Position numbers and translations under genes: made by a program. 5,055 bases of DNA. Origin: Methanothrix sp. GTDB taxonomy: Archaea; Halobacteriota; Methanosarcinia; Methanotrichales; Methanotrichaceae. Below the pieces are notes generated by a model, which made no database searches, had not been told where the DNA came from, and saw nothing but the letters and a program-made list of their open reading frames with translations. How positions within the stretch are numbered: position 1 is the first letter of the stretch; each line of letters begins with the position of its first letter. The DNA lies in contig JALNZQ010000202.1 in NCBI GenBank assembly GCA_023229165.1, forward strand, positions 1 to 5,055. The letters run 5' to 3'. Positions 1-5,055 of the stretch are shown here, piece after piece.

Positions 1-29
1 CTTTCGGTTTTTGTCAGCCATATCATAAT

Positions 30-101
30 CTACCGCGAACCCAGGATTTCGATATCTCGGGCTGTCCGAGCCGCCCGGTATATGCCACGTGACGCCTTCA
101 T
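30..101 (-). CDS. Short ORF with strong ribosome binding site, probably truncated
   Basis: A 23-residue reading frame starts at the ATG at 101-99 and stops at a TAG at 32-30. A strong Shine-Dalgarno run, GGAGGAG (minus strand, about 115-109), lies about 7 bases before the ATG, so translation initiation looks real. The peptide, MKASRGIYRAARTARDIEIL then GSR, is basic. Its YRAARTARDIE core resembles the N-terminus of small basic archaeal proteins of unknown function, which are usually around 50 residues; this is from memory and was not searched. Here the frame closes after 23 codons. A reading one frame over continues open to the left edge (FAVDYDMADK), so a frameshift or truncation is possible. 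A peptide gene or chance ORF cannot be excluded. No function is assigned. Confidence 0.35.
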   Translation of the reverse strand: MKASRGIYRAARTARDIEILGSR

Positions 102-261
102 TGCCAATCTCCTCCTAGTATATCTATTTTCTCTCAGGTAGCTCTACTTCAAAGCCGTGAGAGGCAAGACGGAAATGACCGTCAAGGAATACAGCTGGAC
201 GGCGAGTCAAATGTTCGGCTATCGGATTGATACCTGTTACTAGATAAGATGGCTGCAAGCT
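102..261. other. Gene-free stretch, possible coding remnant
   Basis: No complete gene is visible between the small ORF and the end of the flavodoxin-like gene. Both strands stay open unusually long for a gap. On the minus strand, the frame that follows the flavodoxin gene's TAA continues for 45 codons (261-127) before a TAG at 126-124, and includes a protein-like segment FLDGHFRLASHGFEVELP. On the plus strand, positions 142-240 are open with mostly G or C in the third codon position, as in the neighbouring genes, and include KTEMTVKEYSWTASQMFGYR before a TAG at 241-243. I recognise neither segment. One may be the end of a decayed gene; the other would then be its shadow. Confidence 0.25.
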
Positions 262-855
262 TTATCCTGGAAAATTTTCGTCAACTATCGCCCGGACATC
301 ATCCAACCAGGCTAATCTCTGTTCATGAGTACTGGTCACTACCACGGAATAAGTTTTGCGGTGAAAGTCTGCGTCGCCGCATAGGCCAAAGATGCAGTTC
401 TTCCAAATTGTCTGCAGAGGATCGCCAAAAGCGTTTTGCTCTCTCTCGGGAAGCGTGTTGGAAGTGTTGAAGACGAGTGCCCGCCTGACCCGAAGCAGTC
501 CGCGAGGCACTCCCTCGCCGCCGTCGCCTTCCTGGAACTCATAGGCAAGGCCGGGCCGCATGACCCTGTCTACCCAGCCTTTGAGGATGGCGGGAGGCAT
601 GCCCCACCAGTTGGGATGAATTATTATTATCCCCTCTGCCATTGCAGTTTCCAGGCAGTGAACCCGGATCATGTCGTCAAGCGGCGCATCTTTGGCAATC
701 TCTGCAGAGCAAAGGATGGGATCGAAGGATTCCCGGTAGAGGTCATGAAAAGCGACTTGATGGCCGCTCTGCACAAGCGCTTGCACCGCTGTCTGTGCGA
801 TGGCGTGATTGAAGCTTCCCGGACTGGGGTGGGCAAGGATTACTGAGACTCTCAT
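262..855 (-). CDS. Flavodoxin-fold NAD(P)H dehydrogenase (quinone)-type protein
   Basis: This 197-residue cytoplasmic protein belongs to the Flavodoxin_2 family (NQO1, MdaB and KefF relatives), FMN or FAD enzymes that reduce quinones, flavins or other acceptors with NAD(P)H by two-electron transfer. The N-terminus has beta-strand 1 and the flavin-phosphate loop, VILAHPSPGSFNHA (residues 5-18). The family signature HPNWWGMPPAILKGWVDRV lies at residues 80-98. The segment FNTSNT (129-134) fits the second flavin-contacting loop. Length is normal for the family, with no signal peptide or membrane helix. The ATG at 855-853 fits the conserved start; a weak GGAAGG lies 7 bases upstream. It follows the thermosome on the same strand after a 164-base gap with a terminator and is probably transcribed separately. 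The fold and class are clear; the actual electron acceptor is not. A role in oxidant or quinone detoxification is an inference. Confidence 0.88.
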   Translation of the reverse strand: MRVSVILAHPSPGSFNHAIAQTAVQALVQSGHQVAFHDLYRESFDPILCSAEIAKDAPLDDMIRVHCLETAMAEGIIIIHPNWWGMPPAILKGWVDRVMRPGLAYEFQEGDGGEGVPRGLLRVRRALVFNTSNTLPEREQNAFGDPLQTIWKNCIFGLCGDADFHRKTYSVVVTSTHEQRLAWLDDVRAIVDENFPG

Positions 856-897
856 ATTGTGGCCTTCCGTTTGCTCTCCTTTTTGAGAGGCGAAGAA

Positions 898-909
898 ATA
901 GATAATTTT
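898..909 (-). promoter_or_regulatory. Possible TATA element of the flavodoxin-like gene
   Basis: On the minus strand an AT-rich element, AAAATTATCTAT, precedes the flavodoxin-like gene and would place the transcript start near 877, giving a leader of about 22 bases. Between it and the gene, CTCTC (874-878) and GAGAG (885-889) form a 5-base-pair inverted repeat with a 6-base loop. This could be a small leader hairpin or operator half-sites. The match to an archaeal TATA box is only fair. Confidence 0.3.
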
Positions 910-987
910 GCCTATTCATCAAAAGCCATAGCTCGCTGGCAATGAGAAAATTGACTTTGACTTAAATTGTCTCTGATTCTCTCTAGG

Positions 988-1005
988 AAAAAAGAAAAGA
1001 TAAAA
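988..1005 (-). terminator. Poly-T terminator of the thermosome gene
   Basis: Fifteen bases after the thermosome stop codon the minus strand reads TTTTATCTTTTCTTTTTT, with no preceding GC-rich stem. Archaeal RNA polymerase terminates at such T-rich runs on the non-template strand without needing a hairpin. The position directly behind the chaperonin gene and before the next gene's promoter supports this reading. Confidence 0.65.
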
Positions 1006-1019
1006 TGGGTGCTAGGACT

Positions 1020-2663
1020 CTACTCGAAGTCCTCTCCGCCCATGCCGCCGGGCATGCCGCCTGCGCCTCCGGGCATTCCGCCCGGTCCGCCGGACTTGGA
1101 GGCGATGACATCATCGATTCTCAGAATCATGATGGCTGCCTCGGCTGCAGAGTTGATGGCCTGAGTCTTGACCCGCAAAGGCTCAACAACTCCCAGTTTC
1201 AGCATGTCCACGGGCTTACCGGTGTCCATGTCCAGGCCGGAGGTCTTGACGCCCTTCTCATGCTGGCTTCTTAGAGACACCAGGGAATCGATCTGGTCTA
1301 AGCCTGCATTCTCGGCCAGGGTCTTGGGTATGACCTCCATGGCATTGGCAAAGGCCTCAATAGCCAGCTGCTCGCGTCCTCCTACTGTGGAGGCATAAGC
1401 TCGAAGCCTCAGAGCCAGCTCTACCTCAGGTGCGCCGCCGCCGGCAACAAGCAGCTTGTCCTGCACAGCCACGCCTACGACGCGCAGAGCGTCCTCCATG
1501 GCCCGGTCCAGCTCATCGACCACGTGCTCAGTTCCGCCCCGCAGGATGATGGATACTGACTTGGGGTTCTTGCAATCTTCAACGAAGGTCATCTTCTCAT
1601 CCGAGACCTTTCTCTCCTCGACCAGGCCAGCTTTGCCCAGGTCTTCCTTAGAGATCTCGTGGATGCTGGTGACAACCCTTCCGCCTGTGGCTCGTGCCAG
1701 CTTCTCCATGTCGCTCTTCTTGACACGGCGTACGGTGTAGATACCGGCCTTGGCCAGGAAGTGCTGGGCCAGATCATCGATGCCCTTCTGGACGAACAGT
1801 ACATTGGCGCCAGTGGCCGCGATCCTATCGACCATGCCCTTCAGCATGTTCTCCTCTTGATCCAGAAAAGCCTGCAGCTGATCCGGAGAGGTGATCTGAA
1901 TCTTGGCATCAACCTCTGTCTTCTCGATCTCCACGGCAGCGTTCAGGAGAGCGATCCTGGCAGCGGTGACGGACTTGGGCATATTGGGGTGAAGCCGGTC
2001 CTTATCAATGACCACTCCGCTCACAAGCATGGAGTCAGTGATTCCGCCCCCTACTTTCTTTTCTACGGTGATGTTGTCGGTATCGACAGTCCCATCCTCG
2101 TCCACTACCGACTGGACTGCTTGAACCGCCATGGCAGCCAGCTCATCGCGAGCAGATTGAGAGCCCTTGCCGGTCATGGCAGTGACGGCGATCTTCCTGA
2201 GAAGATCTTCATCTTTTGCCGAGACCTTTATGGCCAGCCCCTGGAGAATCTCCATTGACTTGTCTGCCGCAGCTCTGTATCCTGCCGCAATTACAGTAGG
2301 GTGAATCTCTTGCTCCAGCAACTCCTCGGCCTGCTTGAGCAATTCTCCGGCCAGCACAACAGCAGTGGTCGTGCCATCCCCGACTTCCTGGTCCTGGGTC
2401 TTGGCAATCTCCACCATCATCTTGGCCGCGGGATGCTCGATATCCATCTCTTTAAGAATGGTAACGCCGTCATTGGTGATCACAACGTCGCCCATGGTGT
2501 CTACCAGCATTTTGTCCATGCCCTTGGGGCCGAGAGTGGTCCTCACTGCGCCAGCAACGGCCTTAGCTGCCATGATGTTCGATCTCTGTGCATCTCTTCC
2601 GGCGGTCCTCTGGCTGCCTTCTCTGAGAATGTATATGGGTGTGCCACTGAATTGTCCAGACAT
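1020..2663 (-). CDS. ths: Thermosome subunit (group II chaperonin, HSP60/TCP-1 family)
   Basis: The 547-residue product is a subunit of the archaeal thermosome, a cytoplasmic double-ring chaperonin that folds proteins by ATP-driven closing of a built-in lid. The full three-domain order is present. The equatorial N-part has the ATP-binding LGPKGMDK (44-51), TNDG (63-66) and GDGTTT (95-100). The intermediate and apical domains follow, with VEKKVGGGITDS (200-211) and the apical/lid region to about 360. The C-terminal intermediate and equatorial parts carry the likely catalytic Asp391 in RAMEDAL and AGGGAPE (407-413). The tail (from about 525) is a Gly-Gly-Met repeat ending GGEDFE, typical of these proteins, whose tails project into the ring cavity. 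The ATG at 2663-2661 has a GAGGT five bases upstream and a TATA box at a normal distance. Length is normal and nothing is broken. Archaea often carry several subunits (alpha, beta, gamma); which one this is cannot be told here. Heat induction is expected from the family but not shown. Confidence 0.97.
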   Translation of the reverse strand: MSGQFSGTPIYILREGSQRTAGRDAQRSNIMAAKAVAGAVRTTLGPKGMDKMLVDTMGDVVITNDGVTILKEMDIEHPAAKMMVEIAKTQDQEVGDGTTTAVVLAGELLKQAEELLEQEIHPTVIAAGYRAAADKSMEILQGLAIKVSAKDEDLLRKIAVTAMTGKGSQSARDELAAMAVQAVQSVVDEDGTVDTDNITVEKKVGGGITDSMLVSGVVIDKDRLHPNMPKSVTAARIALLNAAVEIEKTEVDAKIQITSPDQLQAFLDQEENMLKGMVDRIAATGANVLFVQKGIDDLAQHFLAKAGIYTVRRVKKSDMEKLARATGGRVVTSIHEISKEDLGKAGLVEERKVSDEKMTFVEDCKNPKSVSIILRGGTEHVVDELDRAMEDALRVVGVAVQDKLLVAGGGAPEVELALRLRAYASTVGGREQLAIEAFANAMEVIPKTLAENAGLDQIDSLVSLRSQHEKGVKTSGLDMDTGKPVDMLKLGVVEPLRVKTQAINSAAEAAIMILRIDDVIASKSGGPGGMPGGAGGMPGGMGGEDFE

Positions 2664-2713
2664 TAATTACCTCAACAAATTCTAATTTAACAGCTATATG
2701 TTGTTTGAACTTC

Positions 2714-2721
2714 TATATAAA
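2714..2721 (-). promoter_or_regulatory. TATA box of the thermosome gene
   Basis: The minus strand reads TTTATATA here, a good archaeal TATA box. Centred about 26 bases before position 2691, it predicts a leader of about 28 bases that contains the ribosome binding site GAGGT (2673-2669), five bases before the ATG. A short imperfect inverted repeat, AACA-N6-TGTT (2689-2702), sits over the predicted start point, where an archaeal repressor could act. Confidence 0.65.
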
Positions 2722-2771
2722 GACTGCTTAAACATCATCATTATTTCCGCCGCCGCACCATCCTCGATCCC

Positions 2772-2936
2772 CTACCGTTCCTCGGGCACCAGCACGAAGC
2801 CGTCCGATCTGGCCACAAAGCTGTGGATGCCTGCCCCTGAGATCATGATGAGCTCAACCCCCTGTTATTGAGTGCTTCACTCACCAGACTCAAGTAGCCC
2901 GGTCGCGAGGGAGCTTTCTCGCCATCCAATCGGAGC
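2772..2936 (-). pseudogene. Degraded 3' fragment of moeA
   Basis: This minus-strand stretch is a decayed copy of the C-terminal coding part of moeA, the intact version of which lies at the right end of the window. The upstream half reads KAPSRPGYLSLV against KIPSRPGYLSLV in the intact protein. The downstream half reads LIMISGAGIHSFVARSDGFV against PIMISGAGILSSVARADGFV. The two halves are in different frames. Compared with the intact gene, one base is missing near 2911 and another around 2856-2862, and the product ends early at a TAG (2774-2772), about 15 residues short. Over the 61-base block 2796-2856 I count 9 mismatches with 4508-4568, about 85% identity. Nothing like the rest of moeA is visible upstream of about 2936. 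It is either a partial duplication of the neighbouring gene or the last trace of a second moeA paralogue, which many archaea have. Confidence 0.85.
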
Positions 2937-2993
2937 CGATTTCGCGAGAATAGACTGGGTGCAAAGTTATCCTAATAGCCCGAAAAAGAATAG

Positions 2994-3001
2994 TATAAAT
3001 A
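2994..3001 (+). promoter_or_regulatory. TATA box of the DUF3795-pfpI operon, leaderless start
   Basis: TATAAATA preceded by a purine-rich stretch (AAAAAGAATAG) looks like an archaeal TATA box with a BRE-like upstream part. The expected transcript start, 25-27 bases downstream of its centre, falls at about 3023-3027, on or next to the ATG at 3027. No Shine-Dalgarno sequence precedes that ATG, which fits a leaderless mRNA. Confidence 0.6.
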
Positions 3002-3026
3002 TTTCAGAGTGATATACTTCTGTACT

Positions 3027-3473
3027 ATGGAAGATGCCTTGGACAAAATTAAAAGTCAAGCCGGACCTTGCGGCATCGTCTGCGGTTCATGCCCCCTGGG
3101 AAGCGGCACGGTGGCAGAGACTGCTGCCCGGACAAAAAAGCACATTGTAGACTGCCAGATCCCCATGTGGTCTCCTTTTGTGCCTGGGGGGGAGGTCATC
3201 GACTGGACTGCCATGGACAGAGGCCTGGACTGGATGGCAAAGTATGCCTGCTGCGCCGGATGCGAGAACGGTGGAGGCCCTCCCGATTGCACCATTAGGA
3301 TCTGCGCCCGGGAGAGGGGCTACGAGCTATGCAGCTTCTGCAGCGATCTGGACTCATGCACAAAGTTCGAATGGCTCAAGGAGCACGGATCAGTTCTCAA
3401 GGAGAAGCTGAAGGAGAACCGAGGGCTGTTCAAGGTGGAGTATATAAAAAAGATGATGGCCCAAATGCCCTAG
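3027..3473 (+). CDS. Cys-rich DUF3795-type protein
   Basis: A 148-residue, probably cytoplasmic protein of the DUF3795 type, common in methanogens and anaerobic bacteria but of unknown function. It has 12 cysteines in the family pattern: C15GIVC19GSC22P near the N-terminus, Cys43, C75CAGC79 followed by GGGPPDC88TIRIC93, then C102SFC105 and Cys111, and a Lys/Glu-rich helical C-terminus. Such spacing suggests bound zinc or an iron-sulfur cluster; this is inference. I chose the ATG at 3027 because the TATA box places transcription start right there and no ribosome binding site supports the in-frame GTG at 3009, which would add six residues. A run of seven G at 3186-3192 lies inside the gene without breaking the frame. 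Its TAG forms part of the next gene's ribosome binding site, so the two genes are cotranscribed and probably coupled. The family call is from the cysteine pattern. Confidence 0.85.
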   Translation: MEDALDKIKSQAGPCGIVCGSCPLGSGTVAETAARTKKHIVDCQIPMWSPFVPGGEVIDWTAMDRGLDWMAKYACCAGCENGGGPPDCTIRICARERGYELCSFCSDLDSCTKFEWLKEHGSVLKEKLKENRGLFKVEYIKKMMAQMP

Positions 3474-3484
3474 GAGCTGGGCGC

Positions 3485-4138
3485 ATGAATTTCGGATTTT
3501 TAATCTTTCCGGGGCTGGAAGAGCTGGATCTGGTCGGGCCCTGGGAGATGATATCTTTTTGGAGCAAGCATGCTGCAGGGCCCGAGAACTGCCTCATGGT
3601 TGCGCAGAGCCTCGCCGCCGTAGTCTGCGATAAAGGCATGGCCATAAATCCCCATGTCGCCTTCTCGAATTGTCCTCCCCTTGATTTTCTCCTTGTTCCG
3701 GGAGGGCAGGGCACGCGCCGGGAGGTAGACAATCCCGCTCTGGTTAAATTCGTGGCCGACCAGGCAAAGCATTGCCGAGCGGTGCTCTCTGTCTGCACCG
3801 GCACATTCATCCTTCACCGGGCCGGTCTGCTCACCAACCGGAAAGCCACCACCCACTGGGCATCCCTCGAACGGCTACGGGAATTAGGCGACGTGGTTGT
3901 GGTGGAGGATCGAGTGGTGCGGGACGGAAGGGTCTGGACATCAGCCGGCGTTTCCGCCGGAATTGACCTGGCCCTGGCCTTCATAGAGCACATGGCCGGG
4001 GAAAAAACCGCAGGCAGGATTCAGTTGGGGGTGGAGTATTATCCCTCCGGCAGATCCTATGGCATGATGCACGAGCTTGCCCAGGCACCGGTGTATGTTA
4101 AATCGTGGGGAATGCGGGAGAAGTCCCGGCGTGAGTGA
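3485..4138 (+). CDS. DJ-1/PfpI family protein, isonitrile hydratase-like
   Basis: A 217-residue cytoplasmic protein of the DJ-1/PfpI (class I glutamine amidotransferase-like) superfamily. The subgroup resembles isonitrile hydratase InhA and the sensor half of some AraC-type regulators. The N-terminal strand and acidic motif ELDLVGPWE (13-21) contain Asp15. The VPGGQGTR loop is at 71-78. The nucleophile elbow LSVCTGTFIL (101-110) carries Cys104 and Thr105, and TTHW (122-125) and the conserved TSAGVSAGIDLALAFIE (152-168) follow. Asp15, Cys104 and Thr105 match the catalytic Asp-Cys-Thr set known for InhA. There is no DNA-binding domain, so it is the stand-alone enzyme form. The ATG at 3485 follows AGGAG by 8 bases, and the gap to the DUF3795 gene is 11 bases. 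The next reading frame starts at a GTG inside this gene's last codons. The true substrate is unknown; glyoxalase, protease or isonitrile activities all occur in related families. Confidence 0.88.
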   Translation: MNFGFLIFPGLEELDLVGPWEMISFWSKHAAGPENCLMVAQSLAAVVCDKGMAINPHVAFSNCPPLDFLLVPGGQGTRREVDNPALVKFVADQAKHCRAVLSVCTGTFILHRAGLLTNRKATTHWASLERLRELGDVVVVEDRVVRDGRVWTSAGVSAGIDLALAFIEHMAGEKTAGRIQLGVEYYPSGRSYGMMHELAQAPVYVKSWGMREKSRRE

Positions 4139-4211
4139 AATTCTCCGCACTATTCAGAAGAATGAGTTGAGCGAGCTTCTGTCTCTTTATCGTGATCATG
4201 AGGGTGAATGA
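4131..4211 (+). pseudogene. N-terminal remnant of a GNAT acetyltransferase
   Basis: A 26-residue frame starts at a GTG that overlaps the end of the PfpI-type gene by 8 bases, with GGGAG about 10 bases before it. It reads SEILRTIQKNELSELLSLYR then DHEGE and stops at TGA (4209-4211). The pattern RxIxxxELxELLxLYR is the usual first strand and helix of a GNAT acetyltransferase group common in methanogens, normally around 150 residues and continuing LHPxD. Everything after the first helix is missing. The overlap suggests it was once the third gene of the operon, translated by coupling. The assignment rests on a short match and could be chance; a tiny functional peptide is less likely. Confidence 0.5.
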
Positions 4212-4214
4212 ACA

Positions 4215-4438
4215 ATGATTCTCGAACCTGAGATCGCCCAGGCCGCCGTTGAGGACGCAGTGAAAATGGCAGAACCAAGGGATAGGCACTCGCCTGCTGA
4301 TGGAGGCAGAGAAGATGCACCCGGATGCGGCTAGGTTTGAGCTCTTCACCGGATCGCGAAGCCTAAGAAATCTCCGCCTTTATCGCAGATTGGGGGGGCA
4401 GAGAATTCTTCCCGCCCGTGATGCAGAGGTCAAGCCTA
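4215..4438 (+). pseudogene. GNAT acetyltransferase pseudogene, internally deleted and frameshifted
   Basis: An ATG at 4215, seven bases after GAGGGTGA, opens a 39-codon frame whose first 20 residues, MILEPEIAQAAVEDAVKMAE, look like a GNAT N-terminus (the xIRxAxxEDAxxMAE type). The frame then turns to nonsense and stops at TAG (4332-4334). From about 4276 the next frame gives a clear GNAT C-terminus: GIGTRLLMEAEK, the acetyl-CoA-binding RGxGIGTxL motif and its helix, then FELFTGSRSLRNLRLYRRLG (4336-4395), the last strands with the NxxLYRRLGY motif. The Tyr is lost after a run of seven G (4392-4398). Some 60-80 residues of the middle, including most of the core sheet, are absent, so no enzyme can be made. 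The end of the remnant abuts the moeA stop codon. The GNAT call is firm for the C-terminal part and weaker for the N-terminal part. Confidence 0.75.
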
Positions 4439-5055
4439 TTATTCAAACAGCATCACCTCCACAGTCTCCCCTGCTTCCAGGCCCTCCTTCTCCTCAGATA
4501 CGACCACAAAGCCGTCCGCCCTGGCCACAGAGCTGAGGATGCCCGCCCCCGAGATCATGATGGGCTCGGCCTGTCCGTTCTTGAGGGTCACTCTGACCAG
4601 ACTCAAGTATCCCGGTCGAGAGGGGATCTTTCTCGCCAGCTTTGCCGAGACTATCGGCTGTCGGTCGCAGCGACGGCCCATCTTTTGCAGGGCAGGCCGC
4701 ACGAATAGATAGAGATCGAAGAGCGCAGCCACCGGATAGCCGGGCAGGCAGACCACTGGCTTGTCGGCCACGACTCCGATAGCGGTAGGCTTTCCCGGCT
4801 GCAGACGCACCCCGTGCACGAAGAGCTCGCCATTCTCTTCCAGCACGCGCGGAGCATAGTCCTTCTCACCCACTGAGGTCCCTCCGATTATTATGATCAT
4901 ATCTGCATCGATGTTTGATAAAATGGCCTCGCGAATGAGCCCTTCATCATCCGGGACGATCTCTCTTTTCTCGGCCATCGCACCCCATTTTTCTGCATAG
5001 AGCCGGGCTATGAGCCCGTTGATCTCGTATGCTTCCCCGGGGCGTAGCGCACGCG
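4439..5055 (-). CDS. moeA: Molybdopterin molybdenumtransferase MoeA, C-terminal part (runs off the right edge)
   Basis: The last 204 residues of MoeA are visible; the reading frame stays open to the right edge, so the start lies outside. MoeA inserts molybdate into adenylylated molybdopterin, the final step of molybdenum cofactor synthesis (a tungsten equivalent exists in some archaea), in the cytoplasm. The visible part begins in the MoaB/Mog-like domain: LRPGEAYEINGLIARLYAEK, then EIVPDDE, IIGGTSVGEKDY, and the active-site loops GVRLQPGKPTAIG and CLPGYPVAALFDLY. The C-terminal beta-barrel domain IV follows (SRPGYLSLVRV, IMISGAGILSSVARADGFV) and ends at TAA (4441-4439). An internal Met (codon 4978-4976) is not a credible start because conserved sequence precedes it. 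The gene is convergent with the plus-strand operon. Methanogens use the cofactor in formylmethanofuran dehydrogenase and sometimes formate dehydrogenase. Confidence 0.95.
   Translation of the reverse strand, partial: RALRPGEAYEINGLIARLYAEKWGAMAEKREIVPDDEGLIREAILSNIDADMIIIIGGTSVGEKDYAPRVLEENGELFVHGVRLQPGKPTAIGVVADKPVVCLPGYPVAALFDLYLFVRPALQKMGRRCDRQPIVSAKLARKIPSRPGYLSLVRVTLKNGQAEPIMISGAGILSSVARADGFVVVSEEKEGLEAGETVEVMLFE

Noticed and set aside
436..846. 136-codon plus-strand frame opposite the flavodoxin-like gene
   Set aside because: The minus strand carries a clear family match across the whole stretch; this frame has no recognisable motif and is its antisense shadow.
1036..1092. Short GC-rich direct repeats near the thermosome end
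   Set aside because: They encode the Gly-Gly-Met tail and are explained by the protein, not by a DNA repeat element.
1659..2258. 199-codon plus-strand frame inside the thermosome gene
   Set aside because: It is fully antisense to highly conserved chaperonin sequence and lacks a ribosome binding site or protein motif; high-GC coding bias explains such long shadows.
2301..2685. Two plus-strand frames opposite the thermosome N-terminus
   Set aside because: Both are antisense to the conserved ATP-binding region and show no family signature.
3329..3484. Extending the PfpI-type protein upstream by 52 codons
   Set aside because: The extension overlaps the DUF3795 coding region in another frame and does not resemble the family; the ATG at 3485 has a proper ribosome binding site and starts at the family's first beta-strand.
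3430..3856. Two minus-strand frames opposite the PfpI-type gene
   Set aside because: The plus strand has a complete PfpI-family protein; the minus frames show no motifs.
4300..4536. 78-codon plus-strand frame as a stand-alone gene
   Set aside because: Its first part is only the C-terminal end of a GNAT domain and its last part runs antisense into moeA, so it is a remnant, not a gene.
4439..4978. moeA starting at the internal Met (4978)
   Set aside because: Conserved MoeA sequence (LRPGEAYEINGLIA) continues in frame upstream to the window edge, so the gene is partial rather than short.
1..5055. CRISPR array, tRNA, rRNA, insertion sequence or phage genes
   Set aside because: No regularly spaced repeats, cloverleaf-like segments, rRNA-like sequence, transposase motifs or terminal inverted repeats were seen on reading.

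Overview
The window looks like a piece of a euryarchaeal chromosome, probably from a methanogen of the Methanosarcinales (Methanothrix/Methanosaeta type). The main evidence is a group II chaperonin (thermosome) with a Gly-Gly-Met tail, archaeal TATA-type promoters, a T-rich archaeal terminator, an apparently leaderless gene, and an archaeal-style MoeA. The genus is inferred from overall protein flavour and GC content and was not tested by a search.

Layout. Bases 1-261 hold no intact gene: a 23-codon minus-strand ORF with a strong ribosome binding site (30-101), then a stretch open on both strands that reads like decayed coding DNA. A flavodoxin-fold NAD(P)H oxidoreductase lies on the minus strand (262-855). 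Upstream of it, also on the minus strand, is the thermosome subunit (1020-2663), with a poly-T terminator behind it and a TATA box plus ribosome binding site in front. The 345-base gap 2664-3008 is not empty. It holds the divergent promoters and a degraded copy of the 3' end of moeA (about 2772-2936). On the plus strand come a Cys-rich DUF3795-type protein (3027-3473) and a DJ-1/PfpI (isonitrile hydratase-like) protein (3485-4138), 11 bases apart and clearly an operon. The operon then runs into remains of two GNAT acetyltransferase genes (4131-4211 and 4215-4438). These abut the stop codon of an intact, convergent moeA that runs off the right edge (4439-5055).

How it fits together. The thermosome and moeA are housekeeping genes. 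The DUF3795-PfpI pair and the GNAT remnants form an accessory plus-strand module lying between an intact moeA and a dead copy of its 3' end on the same strand. The simplest reading is that a duplication, or an insertion next to or between two moeA copies, placed this module beside the thermosome gene, and that its distal genes have since decayed. No CRISPR array, tRNA, rRNA, insertion sequence or phage gene was seen. I found no convincing new multi-gene system. The most unusual content is the set of gene remnants and the small DUF3795-PfpI module.
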